A stretch of DNA of 64,000 nt from Dolomedes plantarius (GCA_907164885.2 OU015498.1:125766227-125830226), one strand, 5' to 3'; counted from the first letter of the stretch, positions 33,919-47,499 are shown. The notes: a model not told the origin generated them from the sequence alone. Numbers and translations: made by a program.

Positions 33919-35220
33919 AACTGAATCCCTAAAATATTAATGAGCCGAAATTAATAATTTCAGATGTTTTATATCGTATATGTATCTTTATATAGGAACA
34001 AACGGGAAGGGCAAATTCAGGTTTATAAATTTTGCCTCTTCTATACCTTTAAGTTGTTAAAAAATGTAGTTTTTATCATTTTTTCCCATTCAAACACTAG
34101 TGTTGAGGGAATTTGCTTTAGACCTTTCTGTCTTTTATGCTTCGTGCAATAATAATAAAAATAATAATAATTATTATTATTATCTATATCTTTTGTTAGT
34201 TTAGCGAGGAAACAAAATCTCATGGTCTGAACACTCGATAAAGAATTACATTTTCTGTCCGAAGACTAGACTCCTAATAATTAATGTGGATTTAAGAAGC
34301 ATTTATCTGTATGATAAACGATAATTTATTGATACCATTATAGGAAACGGTTTTTGTTTGAATAGTAAAAAATATAAAGTTAACTATATAAATATATTTA
34401 AAATATATTTGATATTGAACAATTTTAATCCCAACATAAAACTGTCCTAAGTTTTCAAAAGTTTTGTTTAATCTGCTGTATTTCACTTAATAACTATCTT
34501 CTCCTTAGGGATGCATTGAAATAGATAAATATTGAGAAACGTGAAAGCTTTTTTTGTAATGTATTTGTTGAAATATAAAGAATTATGTTTAGAGCTGGTA
34601 AACTCAATTAAAAGAGGAAATATCTTAAAGTAATTTAAACAAATCACCGTAATTGTTAAAATTCTCAAGAGTTTGTTAGAGTACTTTAAGGATGAAAAGT
34701 TTCTTTTGACACCAGTAACTGTAGTTATTCAAACCAAATCCCCATCTGAAATTTGTAAATGGATTTAAGTAAATGAATTTTCATAAGTGATGTACCATGA
34801 ATGTAAATTCTTCATAAATGAATTTAAATGGATTTGGATTAAAAAATAAACATCAGCAATTTTACTTTTATTTACAAATTCATAATAAAGATTCATTACT
34901 ACTACGAATATCGTATTATTACATTTTCATTCATTTGTAACACCACACAGCTTTTAATTAACCATGTTGACAAAAACAGAAAGTGTTTAATTATAATAAT
35001 CAATTAAATGAAATGCATGGTTGAAAAAAATAAACGATTGTTTTAATAAAAACAATTTCAAAACTATGGGATTAAAAACCTAATCCAGAATTTGAGCACA
35101 GAGCTCGTTCGAACAAGGATTTTTTTCTTGAATCAAAATCTTAACTACAAGGTATCAAGTTAAAGAATAATTTCCTACTATTAATTTAACACATAATTTT
35201 TTAAGAGATTTATTAAATAT
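33919..35220. other. No recognisable feature
   Basis: AT-rich with an aat trinucleotide run near 34150-34185. Open frames at 33964-34152 and on the minus strand at 34292-34668 lack motifs. Confidence 0.5.
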
Positions 35221-35251
35221 AAATATATATATACGTAATTTATTAAATTAC

Positions 35252-35292
<41 letters not shown>
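35221..35292. repeat. TA microsatellite with short palindrome
   Basis: TA runs flank tacgtaatttattaaattac. The dispersed repeat at 35293 starts directly after. Confidence 0.85.
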
Positions 35293-35293
<1 letters not shown>

Positions 35294-35364
35294 CTGAAAA
35301 CCCGCACTTCGCTACGGAGCACATTCAAATTAAATACAACGGTTAATGTAAGCAATTAATGCCA

Positions 35365-35427
<63 letters not shown>

Positions 35428-36060
35428 ATAATAAATACGACGATCAATATATACAATTGATGTAAAAATATAAATATATATATTTATAAAAAATGTTAAG
35501 GAATATTTTTAGAAACGAAATAATGTAGAAGAAAATATTCAAATTAAATCTAACAGGACATACTAAACAATATAGTACAGTTAATATAGTACAGTTTGAG
35601 GAGCATATCTTCTACTGTATTTTAATATTTTTTTGGATAATGTCCAGTCGTCTGCCGCATTTGCAATGGAAAAATATTTTTTGTCTATTTTATTGTTATG
35701 GACGCGACGATAAATTTATTTAAAGTACCAGAAAAAGAAATCCTGTGATCAGCATTTAATAAATTAAATTAAAAATTTAATCTTTAAAAATTCACCAAAA
35801 ATCAGAAAATGGAGGTAAAGATTCGAAAAAGATTTCATTTTAAAGGAATTTTTATGATCTTTCTTGCAATATAAATTTCATAACACTCAAATTATTATTT
35901 TAAATGCAAACTAAAAAAAGTTACTAAACCATCTTAAACATTCAATTTTAAAAAATGTAAGAAGAATTTTTCAAAAACCATTCTTTGTGCACCCTTACAC
36001 TATAAGGAGAATCGCCATGGAAAATTTCAGTCCTTCGGGTCCAGGGTTTGGTGTGTGCAT
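35293..36060 (+). repeat. Dispersed repeat D1, copy 1
   Basis: It begins tagctgaaaacccgcacttc and matches 62829-63555 in the same direction over its whole length, including acgacgatcaatatatacaa, gatcagcatttaataaatta and the end tacactataa..gaatcgccatg and aaaatttcag. This copy contains extra TA and TG microsatellites (35369-35427) and ends in tcagtcagtcag units near 36065. The start box and tail style recall short retroposon ends seen in many arthropod genomes, but the class is not clear. Confidence 0.85.
35369..35427. repeat. Compound TA/TG microsatellite
   Basis: About 30 bases of TA followed by about 28 of TG, inside dispersed repeat copy 1 and much shorter in copy 2. Confidence 0.95.
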
Positions 36061-36110
36061 TGTATGTCAGTCAGTCAGCCTGTATGTGAGTCAGTCAGTT
36101 ACGGAACTGT

Positions 36111-36147
<37 letters not shown>

Positions 36148-36282
36148 ATTTATTAATTTATGCATATATAATTCTTTCAATTCCGTCAGCAATTAAAAAT
36201 AAGGGTTTTCCGGTTGGTTGGATTTGGCACGTCAGGATCATTTCTTACAATGCGAGGCTAATTTGACCAGCGAGGTCTAGAG

Positions 36283-38588
36283 CAGGGGTTCCCAAACTTA
36301 TTTGACCTACCGCCCCCTTTTCAGAGAAAAAATCACTCACCGCCCCCCTGGAAGTTTACCATTTTATGCGAGTAAACAGAGATATAATAACAAATTTTCG
36401 GCCTTCTATGTATTTGTTTTTCTACCTATATAGAACATAGTAAAAAAAATATGTTGTAAATAAGACACCTTTAAACTTGAAATTATAAAATTATTCCTTA
36501 AAATCAACCATAGTTATATTCGAATTACACACCAAAAATTAAGATGGCGTAGGATAATAATCATATGATAAAAATTACAAATAACAGTAAAACTAATGTG
36601 AAGGATGAACTTGGTGCATAGCAATCAATTTATTTATATTCGGCTCTATTTTAGTCAGAAGCATTCTTAAATCACCGCGATCAGTAATTTTCAGTTGGTT
36701 TCTGTTTTTAGTTCACAGATTTGGGACCACACTGAACCCACGTTCCATTAAATATGATGGCTATTAAGAATTTTTGTAGACCAAAGCTCATTATCCAGGG
36801 TAAAGTGTTAGTATCTCTTTTTGCAGCCAGAACTGTTATGCTTAATAGCTATGCTTAAATTTAAATTTTAATTCTTCATTTGTTGATACTTCTATCAGTT
36901 CTTGTAGTTTTACAGATTCTTCAGAGTTTGATCCTGAAAAAGGATCCAAAACCCAATCAGGTATGTTCATTTTAAGTATATCTTCAAACCGTTGATTGAA
37001 GTCAAAATGGAGAGCCATAAAGTGCTGACAATAGATAAGCATGTCTTCATCATGTTTTTCTACTGTTGATAAATGTAGAAATTGGCTGCATTCTCATCTT
37101 CCTAAAATTTTGTTGTACAGTAGAAGTTTTGCCACAAAAGCGGAAATCACAGTTTTGTTTTTATTAAATTAGCTCATCGCCTTGGAGTTTTTGATTTGCG
37201 TCATTGAATTTACTAAAGAAGTCTGTCAAATAGGCTATGTCATTTTTATAATCGATTAAGTTGACTCGTAAATTATCGTATTGTTTTCTAAGAACTCTAA
37301 GTCAAAGAGTTTATAAAATCGATCCAAACAGGCACCTTTTGACAGTCAACGAACTTCTGTATGAAGCAGCAAGCGATTGAATTATGCATAGTTTTCAATG
37401 CAAAGTTGTCCAAACAATCTGTCATTCAATGCGTTGCATCTGATTTTGTTGACTGCTTGAACAACATGCTGTAATGACCTATGCAGACATTCATTCAGAT
37501 TTTTGTTAACTAAATGTTGCCGATGAATGACGCAGTGCACGACAAATACATTCAGAACTGCTCTTTTTAAATATGCAAGAAAACCCTTGTAGCCTCCTAT
37601 CATCTCTGGAGCACCATCAGTAGCAACTGATGAGATATTTCTGAGGGGGATTTCTTTTTCTATGAAAAACTCTTCCAATGCATGAAATATTGATTCCCCC
37701 TTGGTATCAGTTTGCAATTTTTTTACAAATAATAATTCTTAGCATATTTTTTCTTCTTGTATGAATCGCACTTAGGCTAAAATTAAGGCCTCATTTCCTG
37801 GCAAAGTTGACTCATCAAGCTGAATAGAGAACTGGGATGTTTTTAAATACTCACATGAGTCTTCAACATCTTGAGCCATTTCATCAATTCTTCTTTGGAC
37901 TGTATTATTGCTCAATCGAATTTTCTTTGAAATTTCAGAAGCTGGCTTGTGTAGCATAGTGCGTATTACTTCAGTTATAGCCAGTAGAATTAGTTCTTCC
38001 CCAATAGTATGCGGTTTTCCCGATTTAGCAGTCATTAGAGAAATATTACATAAAGTACGTAACCCATCGTCACAACGCTTGGATTCTACTGAGATGACGT
38101 TTGTTAATGTCGGCTTTCTCAAAAAAATTTTATTCATTGCTTTAAAATAAGATAAGGTTTTATCTTCCTTATCAGCATGTACTTTTTCTAATATTCTAGT
38201 AATTTTTGTACATTCTCTGTTAGGCGGTTTGCCGATCTGTTAGGCGGAATCATCAATGACCGCAAGTGATTAAACTCCGTGGAAATGGGAGGCCTCTTCG
38301 TGCAAAAAATAGATTGAGGGGTACTGCCGAAGATGCTCAGGGCTGTAAATAAGACCAAATATAGAAACTAAGTCACTAAATACTTAACAAGTCTCAAAAT
38401 ACATGATTGTTTCCCACCTAGGTCTTCCCCATACACTCTGTGTCAAGTGTCCTCGGAATGTTTTAGAATTGTTTTGTCTTCTTTCTTTAAGCCTTCACCG
38501 CCCCCCAAATGTCCCCAGAGGCGCTACCGCCCCCCTGGATCATTCCAGCGCCCCCGGGGGGCGATATCGCCCACTTTGGGAACCCCTG
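36283..38588 (-). mobile_element. hAT DNA transposon, complete, defective
   Basis: Terminal inverted repeats caggggttcccaaac and, reverse strand, caggggttcccaaag bound 2306 bp. Perfect 8-bp duplications gtctagag at 36275-36282 and 38589-38596 are diagnostic of hAT. GC-rich subterminal ccgccccc repeats lie next to both ends. The transposase is on the minus strand and broken. Termini and protein point to the ZBED5-like branch of hAT. Confidence 0.95.
36842..38137 (-). pseudogene. hAT transposase (ZBED5-like), broken
   Basis: From 38137 downwards: KPHTIGEELILLAITEVI, KKIRLSNNTVQRRIDEMAQD and FSIQLDEST (first catalytic aspartate of the RNase-H-like fold). A shift follows, then SSVATDGAPEMIGGYKGFLA (second catalytic region) and VVHCVIHRQHLVNKNL near 37550-37500. 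At 37042-36842 IPDWVLDPFSG and LQELIEV resemble the C-terminal end. The 37045-37380 stretch is readable only in pieces and the BED finger is missing or lost. Non-functional. Confidence 0.9.
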
Positions 38589-38596
38589 GTCTAGAG

Positions 38597-38926
38597 TTTA
38601 AAAACGATCCCAATGGGCTATAAACATGCATATCAACAGCAGTCTCGAAACCACAGACGAAACAATTATTTGTTTGTTTCTTTGTTTTGCTTCTTTGTTA
38701 TCTGTTTTGTTTCTTTGTTATGTTTTTTGTTAACCTCTGGCCTTATCATTTACAACTCGGACTCTGTTTTTCTTGGCCATGAATTAATTTTAAAAAGCCT
38801 CAGAGAAAAGCCTATGATGCCACAAGAAATATATATTTATGACTTTTTCATGTCTGAAAACAACTTGTTTCAACAGAGTATTTATAATTAACATCTTACA
38901 CAGTATAACATTTCAATGTTATACTA
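38597..38926. other. No recognisable feature
   Basis: T-rich tract of gtttctttgtta units at 38660-38730. The 92-codon frame at 38613-38891 has no motif. Confidence 0.5.
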
Positions 38927-40108
38927 GCTGCGTTTACATGGACAACAATAATACCCGGGATTTACCCGCTAATAGGGAAAACCTTCGAAGCCCGTTTACA
39001 TGGGACCACATTTTCACCCTGCTTTTACCCGTCTTACCGGAAGTAAAGGCCATCACATGATTCGGCGGAAGTGATCCTCATACACCATCATTACTTGTAA
39101 ATCACGTTATGGGTTCGATCCCATCCGGTGTCATACTTTTCCAAATTCACGGTATTGCTATTTTTAGCTTTCCACCTTCGAACTCCGCATTTATCTCGTT
39201 ACAAAGTGTATGGTCCTGGGGAAGGCCTTTTTTTTCCAATTGCTGTTCTTTTGACCTCGTATTCTTAAATTTTAAAAATAACAACAAAAAAAAATAATCA
39301 TAAAACTTTAAAAATCCAAAACTTACAAAAATATTTTTTGTATTCTTATGATATCTGCTTTTCTGGGCCTCTTAATATTATTACTCTTTTGTTTTCCGTG
39401 GATCATTAGTCTTATCTAATTTTTCTTCTAAATTTTCTTAACTTGTAACTCTATATTTTTTCTGTTAAAATTAACTTTTTTGTTTTAATTTAACTTTACT
39501 GTTAATTTTTTTTCTTTTACCCGCGTTATTCTTACCTTAATATTTTAATTCATTACTTAAAATTTTAACTACTGAGCACTCCCACCTTGATTACATGTAT
39601 CTTGCTTGTATGTTATGTTTAATTATTGATTATACTTATTAAATTTATTAATTTTACCATAACACTTTAAATGAAAATGTTATTGAAATTTTATTGAAAT
39701 GAAATTTTATTTCTTATTTTACATACCAGATGGCAGTACCATTATATTTATAATGTAATTGGGGATGGTTTTTTACTTTTAAACTAGATAGGCAGATCAA
39801 GAAATAAATGAAATCCTCCGGAAAAAAATAGGCACTTTTCTACTGTTTTCTTGAAACTTATGCGATCGTTAAGGGGTTCCAGATCCTTCCATCGATCATT
39901 TGGCTGCATTTTCATGGATTCACACATGTTCAAATCCGCCATGTTTGTTTACTACTAGCTTCCTGCTTCGAAATGCATCATGGGTAATTAGCGGGTTTTA
40001 TCCTAGTTCGAGGCAGGGTCGAAAATCCACCCTGCATTTTTCCCTATCGTAGGGAAAAAGCAAGAAATGACCCTGCTTTTACCCGGATTTTTGGCACATG
40101 TAAACGGC
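38927..40108. mobile_element. Unclassified TIR element, 1.2 kb
   Basis: The left end gctgcgtttacatgg and the reverse-strand right end gccgtttacatgtg match imperfectly. acta lies directly outside both ends (38923-38926, 40109-40112). Inside each end are further shared blocks: ccctgcttttacccg occurs at about 39018 and 40071, and taggg(a)aaaa boxes occur near both ends. The middle is AT-rich without a transposase. Superfamily not recognised. Confidence 0.5.
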
Positions 40109-40130
40109 ACTACTGTGTACGAGTCTATAG

Positions 40131-40255
40131 TCTCGACTCAGTACTATAGTGGTCAATATCCCCTCTTGTCAAGCGGTAGACTGGGGTTCGATTCCACGCC
40201 GGGAAACCAGGAGAAGGTCTCGAGACAAAGTGCCTCGACATTAGACAAAAAAAAT
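40131..40255 (+). mobile_element. tRNA-Asp-derived sequence, probable SINE or tRNA pseudogene
   Basis: tatagtggtcaatatcccc, then a loop with anticodon gtc, then ctggggttcgattcc reproduce the D arm, anticodon arm and T arm of tRNA-Asp(GTC). The acceptor stem does not pair well, so it is not a good functional tRNA. It continues into ctcgagacaaagtgcctcg and an A-rich tail, which looks like a retroposed unit. Confidence 0.55.
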
Positions 40256-40259
40256 TATA

Positions 40260-42060
40260 ATAACAAAAATTTTAAAAAATCATTCCAAAAGAATGTTAAG
40301 AATTATAAGGGCGTTATTGAAAACATTTTCTGTAAAGTTTCATTAGTCTCCCAATAAGAAATGCCGCATTTACTTAAAAGCAAAACTTAGTACAGAAGTT
40401 ATTTATCAGCCCTTAGAGAATAAATTAGTAATACTTATTTTTACATTTTCGACATATTGCGGTAACTAGGCAAAGATTCATATTTCAAACAAAATAAATA
40501 AATTGACACTAAAGCTAAATACTTAAACGACTCCAAACACTTTGGGATTGTTTTAACTATACTTAATTGTTATTGTTAAACAATAGAATTTTAGAATATT
40601 ACTTAAAATGAAGTTTATTTTGTAGCATTAAATGAATTACCTTCATTCCTCATAAATGGGATTTTTATGCATATTGAGAGTTTCAGGTTAAATGATGCGA
40701 AACAGAAAACATTATTTATATATGTACATAAAGTAATGCCGTAAAATTTGTCCTTTAAGATAATTATAAGGGGAAACATTATAAGTACTAGATTGCATGT
40801 AGATAAATACATCTAGGTAATCAGTAAAATAATGACTATTCACTTTAAACGTTGTTAAAAAGTAATTACGTATATGTGACACTGAATAAACTATTTGTGT
40901 AAAAGGACATTTCTTATGTTCCTAATGTGACAGTGTTTAAGAGAATCAGGCTATCGGTTAACTAGTGAATGAAGTTTGAAACGAAACATATACAAAGAGA
41001 CACTGATTACTAAAAGTAGGGTAAGGGTCTTTAAAACCCTTCTTTTAAATATACCAGCTCGATTTATTATCTTAATACACTTCAGAAACCTACAATAACA
41101 CCAATTTTCTACATGGCTGACTCAACTAAAACAAGGGGAAAATAGTTTTTTAAATTGATTATACGGGAAGACTATACCTATTAATTTAAAAGAAGACGCT
41201 AATTTTTGTATTCTGTTTCGTATTTCAAGAGGCTGTTTTTCAATAATTTAGAGTTCTTCTGAAGTTACATGTACGTAACCATTTATATACTTAAAAATGA
41301 ATGTTTTGACTTGATTAATAAATTTTCCATCTAAGCAAATACAGTGCGTTTTCTTTTTCTCTCCGCGATATTAAAAACATTTTTTGTAATTTCGCGAATT
41401 AAAAACTAAGCTACAAAATCTTAAAAAATATTCAACCTTCAAACAGTCTAACAGCACAACTGCCCAAGGCCAATTAGTTAATATGCACTTATTTATTTAA
41501 TATTTGTGCCTATACAATACAAAAATACCATTTACACAATTCTTAAGGTAACTAGATTTATAATCATTTGCCGTTTTAAATATTGATGCTAAAACCATGG
41601 ACCTCGATAACATTTGATCAGGAAATCTATACAAATAATTTTCAATACATTATCAATGGTTTTTCATTCTTTAATATTCTTATAGGTCAATTCAATTGAT
41701 ATTAAATAAATTAAAATCGGTTTTAGATGTAGTAATTTTGGGTCTAATATCCTATTATATAAACGCCTAAATAATCTTAACTCAGATTAAAATCTTTCTC
41801 AAATTCAAATGCGTAGTTATATATCCAGCCCATAAAATAATAAACGTTGATTTTGCTTCCGAAAAAAAATATTAAAGCTTCCCTTTTAAATGTTATTCCA
41901 AACACTTAATTTTCATTATAAAATAGACAGAATTTAAACAAAATTTCCTTTTATAATATGTTATATATCTGTGGAAATTAAGTAAACACTTTTTATGTTT
42001 ATTCTATATAGTTGTTTATCAATAAATTTTAGAGGAATTGCATAGGAATTATTAGATTTC
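40260..42060. other. No recognisable feature
   Basis: AT-rich throughout. Only short open frames. Confidence 0.5.
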
Positions 42061-42065
42061 ATCAT

Positions 42066-42136
42066 GTCGCTGGGATAGTTCAGCCGGTAGAATACCAGCG
42101 TCAAGTTTCAGATACATAGAGATGAGCCCCAGCCTG
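42066..42136 (+). other. tRNA-like fragment, possible SINE head
   Basis: gctgggatagttcagccggt and agaataccagc resemble a tRNA 5' half with an A box. A complementary cccagc follows about 60 bp later. No clear B box. Probably a decayed SINE head. Confidence 0.35.
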
Positions 42137-42354
42137 TGAAAAAATTGGCAAGGAGTAATCCTTTCATCCTATACCTCTTAAAATGGGTGTAGATGTGAAC
42201 AATGGTGTTCGAAATAAGTCTCTCATCTCCAGGACAGTTCATCTTAATGGATATTAGTTCGAGATGGTCCAGAATTTTGATTACGAATATACACTCTTTA
42301 CGAATATATAATCTTTTGATGTATATATATATATATATATATATGGTGATCATA

Positions 42355-43054
42355 TAAAAACTTTGCCAGTATATGGACGTCTAGCTGCTATTCCGCTCGA
42401 CCGATCGAGATGAAATTTCAGATATAGTTATTCAGAGGTATGAACGCGACATTCTGTGAACGGCAACCAAGTGGCGCTCACTGTTACGGATATAGGGACA
42501 GGAACTTTTCCCATCCCAAAATTCTCAGCGCATGCGAAAACCCTAAAGAGCGTTGTAACGGTACGTGTATCACAAAAAATGGAAGCGTTATGCAATATAA
42601 GATACAAATAAGAGCTCTGCGAACGGCCTGTGATGGCACCCATGTGGAAAATGTGTAATCCAAATAAAAGTTTTCTTTTGACCGATCTGTGTTGTCCTCA
42701 GTAATTGGTGTCTTGCCTTTGTGATATGCAAATTTCCATCGTGAGCCCCGGTCGTGATTTTGTTGGCCGTTCGCAGCGCTGCTTTTTGTGCATGTACAAC
42801 GCGTCCGTTTTTTGTGATACACGTACAGTTCCGAAGCTCCTTAGGGTTTTCTCATGCGCTGAACATTTTGCGATGGGAACAAGTGGTCGTTGCCTTTCAA
42901 AAATTTCGAGTTTCTGTATCTATAACCGTAACCGTGAGCGCCACTTGATTGCCTTTCACAGAATCCTGAGCTCATACCTCTGAATAACTATATATGAAAT
43001 CTCTTCTCGGTTGGTTGATCGGAACATCCGCTAGAGGTCCATATATCGGCAAAG

Positions 43055-43057
<3 letters not shown>
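42355..43057. mobile_element. Long foldback element (arms about 0.3 kb)
   Basis: The left half from taaaaactttgccagtatat and the right half, reverse strand from taactttgccgatatatgg, align for about 300 bp, including tatagttattcagaggtatg, aagtggcgctcac, cgtgtatcacaaaaaa and ctgcgaacggcc. About 20 percent of positions differ. It sits in a TA microsatellite (TA runs at 42319-42344 and 43055-43090), so a TA target is likely. The open frames inside are a by-product of the palindrome. Confidence 0.8.
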
Positions 43058-43090
<33 letters not shown>

Positions 43091-43093
<3 letters not shown>

Positions 43094-45445
43094 TTCACTT
43101 ATCTATTTATACTTATTCAAAAGTAATACCATTGAAAATTTGTAAAGAAACTTTCCATTCGCCTGCTATGTATAATTGAGTTTTACATACCCTCAAATAC
43201 AATTTCAAATTAATAATTTTTCGACTCTACTTATGTCTATAAATGAACTCTACAGTTATTTGTTACCTATTTTTTTATTTTACGGTGTAATTGTTTCAGT
43301 ACAAAAATACATTATAGAAATATATATAAATTTTTCTCCTTATATAAATGACGAAGATTTCTTGCAAAAAAAATTAAAACATCGGAATTATAAATACTTT
43401 TAGAACATATAAATATTTAATGCAGAAATGATTTGAAGCAAGTTTGGAACATCTTTTGTGACGATTCTCATACCCTCTATTGTCGTGAATGATAAATTCG
43501 AAGGATATATATGGCTATCAGTGAGTTCTATTTGGGGATTAAATCTCGACATAGAAATTTGAGGTGAAATTAGTATCGGATTTCCATCGAATGTGTCTCA
43601 GTGATACTGCACGACATGGTTCGTTATTACTGATTGCGTGTTTCTATGTCAGGTCTTATGTTTCAAATTATCTGCTATGCCTTGGGATATAATATTATCA
43701 TTGATATGTGCTATTTAAATATTTTTAACAGTAGTATGTTGATTTCAATTTTAAAAATTGTTCATCATGTGTCCATTTCATATACAGATAAAAACTGTTA
43801 AAATTAGAAATTTTTTCGTTTATTTAAACGTTATTATTAATTGTTAATAATCAACATTAATTTCAAAAGATTTTTCTTTATCAGACTATGTCTGATATCA
43901 AAATTTAATCAATATCGAGAAAAGGGTCTTTCATAAGGGAATATGTTAAGACTGAATACTGAACTCCTAATGATCCTTGTAAGGATTCATCAGTCCCCAA
44001 AAAGTACACAAAAAATGTCCAAATATTAAAAAGAACATCCGTTACTTATGTGGTCATCGTTTAGCTGGAAGTTTCTATGGAAGACTTTGATTTTTTGATG
44101 ATATTTCAAAAGCTGTATTTATGATTAACCGATACATTTACTGGTATTTTTATTTTTATTTTTTAGGTTATCAGGCAGGTATTTAAAAACTTTGGTGGCT
44201 TGACAATTAACAAGAGAATTTCATGCTGATAATTATGCATATGCTATAGGAAGGGTTTCGACTTTTGTTCTCAACTGGTGTTTAAAGCTTTATAAAATAT
44301 TCAGCCGTCAGAAACAGCAGTAAAACATAAGATGAGGATTTGTTTGAGAGATATAAAATTTACCAAAGAATGCGAAATCATAATCCGAAAAAAGTAATAT
44401 AAATTTTTCATGAAAAGTAAAAAGATTTATTACTATTTTTAATAAATCTGGCTTAAAAATTGTATGTAATTAAAACTGGAAAGATAATTTTCCCGACACG
44501 TGTCGTTTATAGATTACACGTCCGTTCCGATTAAAGGAGCATATCCCAGTGTTAAACTATAGATCAAATTGTTTAAGGTTAATGAAGGTGGTAGGCCTCT
44601 AATTTTAACATTTAATTTTCCAAATTTTCCTTCAGTTTGGCCAAAATATTTTAGCTAAACGTAACATGGTTAGATACAAAAGCATGTTTCATACGATCTG
44701 TATTCTGTAGAAATGTACCTGTTTCCTGAAACGTAAACTGAATTATTTACATTTAAGCCGATATGAACGGAGTAAATAGTAATGCATAATCCATGCTATA
44801 ATAAAACATTGTCTTCATTCATAATGAAATGATTAATTTTCTGTCAAGTAAAGCTGCATGTAAATAACCATCTGAGAACAGTAAGCATTATACGAAGTGG
44901 CTAACTATTTTAGAGTATACAACACACAAGCACAAATGCATGAGTTTAATATGCAAAATCTATATTACACACGTTACTATTATTCCCTTTGTCAGACTAA
45001 AATCGTAATTTTAAAAAGGTTACTTTCTATTATCGCATGCAGCGTATGAGACTAATATTATATCATTTTTCAGAACTACAAACAAATTTCTTTGTAGTAT
45101 ATATTTAACAAAAATTACTTGCTCCAAAATTTTACTCAATGCTCATTCCAAAATTCAATTTTCTAAAGAAGCTCTAAACCTTCTTATTATATTAACAACA
45201 AAATTAAAAAATTATATTAGCACTTTAGTCCTATAATAACACCCTTCCCAAATACTAAGTGGCCCGTAGAAGGTGCGTGTTAAATTAAGACTAGCATTAA
45301 CAAATATAGTCATGAAAATCGCCATTCTTGTTCATATCAAACAGATATTCATTAAACGCAGAGTTTCATGATAGCATACGTAACTATCAGCCCAATCCAA
45401 ATAAATGCGGAAAGACAATATAACAATTAAAAATTTAAATCCCTG
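43091..45445. other. No recognisable feature
   Basis: AT-rich. No protein motif, repeat or RNA gene seen. Confidence 0.5.
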
Positions 45446-45632
45446 GTGGTCAAAAAAGTAAATATGTTTTATATATCCTTCAAGAAAAGACACGGATCTC
45501 TTACGCTGGTGTGTGCCGGACTTTCTGTTTTGTTTTACTGTCTTGCGTGCTCTTTTCTTTTTTTAGTACGTCAACGGATGAACGCTTCCCGTGTACTCCG
45601 TCTCCATGCGGGGAATTTTAATAAAAAAGTTT

Positions 45633-45677
<45 letters not shown>

Positions 45678-45830
45678 TGAATAACGCATGGCCATCATCG
45701 TGTTGTCCTCTCATAGGGGGCAATGTTGGCACATCTAAAATGGTGTTCCCGTAATAAAGTAGGCAGTGACTGCGCGGTGAATAACAAAAGATGAATACCT
45801 CACAAGTGCCTCCACATTAAAAAAAAAATA
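45446..45830. other. Moderately GC-rich island around a TA microsatellite
   Basis: The TA run at 45636-45675 splits two GC-richer pieces. The second ends tcacaagtgcctccacatta plus poly(A), faintly like the end of the tRNA-Asp-derived unit at 40131-40255. The 102-codon frame here runs through the microsatellite and is not credible. Confidence 0.35.
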
Positions 45831-47495
45831 CATATAAGTAATTAAACTAGAGTGTGAAATCTCATGAGAAATAAAATATTTCAGATTTTATAACTTTAAT
45901 ATGTTTAATAATATATAAAGTTTTAAATATCTGACTTTTATATGGAAGCAATTTGTACTATGTACATCCATAATCTACTGCTTCTTCCTTTGAACATATA
46001 TGGTCTGCATAACTACTGGGGAAAATCTTAACGTAATTTTGATTGCGAATTCGCGAATAATCTAATCCTCAAAAGTTAAAACAATCAAAATATTGTCAGG
46101 GAAAATCATTTGATTGTAGATAATGAGAGCAGAGGTATAGTTTAGCAGGTGAGGAAATGTACCTTTATCCATGATATCTGCACTTTTAACAGTTACCTAT
46201 CCTATCGTTATTTACAAAACATAAGCAACACAAAACAAATATCAAATATTTCCAGACAGAAGCTTCATTTTTTTCCGCTACAAAGAGAAATTACTAAATC
46301 TATGTTTCAGTAAATTGTAAATAGGATCCTATTGTCAATTATTTTGGTCCGACATATTTTAGTATTTCGTTTTACCTAAGAGCAGTTTCTTTACATGAAA
46401 TATATACACGTTGTCAAATAATTTTCGTCTGAAATTTCCTAACATTATGTTTTACCTAACATAATTTGCTTTTCGCGAGATATACACATTTTCGGTAAAT
46501 AAATTATGTTCTTTTACGTGTATTTTTGAATATTTAATAAAATGAATATGCATTTCTGTATACTTTCAGGTACTGCCATATTGTTCTTTAAGAATATTTG
46601 CATTTAAATATTTGCTTGTTGTTCGCTGGATGACAAAAAAGTAACGTTCAAACGTATGGTTGTTGAACGTGTCAAAATCTACAATTTGTGTGGCGTACGT
46701 TCGGTAACGGAATATGCAACAATCAGTTCTAATCTAGAGTATAAAATACATTTTCCTGTCTTACTCATTTATTATTATATCTCCATTTGTTTATTTTAAA
46801 AATAAATCAACATTTTATTACATTTTCTTTCTGTTTGTAGAAAAGAACATGGAAATCGTCGACAGGAACATAAATTATTTATTAAAGTAACGAATTCGAA
46901 TCTTTAAATCATTTTAATTTCACACTGCGCATGTAAAGCAAATATATTAGTTTTTATAACTTTAATATGTGACCAAAATGACTAATGAATGCAAAAACAG
47001 TGTACCAATTGGGAGATGTTTTGATAGGTAACTAGTTAATTTGTGGTTAAAATTGATGAAGATATGTGTAACAAAAGATATATATTAGAAAACTATTTCT
47101 GCGTCATATAAATGTAATTAAATCTCCTTTAAATTCATAGAGATGTTTTAAGAAAATTTATTATTTTTAACGCACTATTTAAGCGTCTATCAATTTAAAT
47201 TCATTTTGAGTATGATTGGCTACGAAACTGAATGAAGATTATAATTCAAAATGTACGGAGGAACTATTTAAATATCGAGAAAAATGATCCAATGGGCATA
47301 TTACCGAATATTATTCCTCAAGTAATATGAATCTCTGTGGAATTTGTGTAGTTTTTAATCGTGTTGATTTTTTAATGGAATTCGTCAAAATAAATGGGAA
47401 TAACACTAAATTAATAACTGTGTACCCAAAATAACTTAACTCATTAAACTGACTGACATGTTGAACGCAGGATTACCATAATGTTATCTAAGTGT
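45831..47495. other. No recognisable feature
   Basis: AT-rich spacer. Confidence 0.5.
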
Positions 47496-47499
47496 AACA

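Noticed and set aside
40131..40210. Functional tRNA-Asp gene
   Set aside because: D, anticodon and T arms fit but the acceptor stem does not pair, and a SINE-like tail follows.
45446..45754. 102-codon frame
   Set aside because: It runs through a TA microsatellite (repeated IY) and has no motif.
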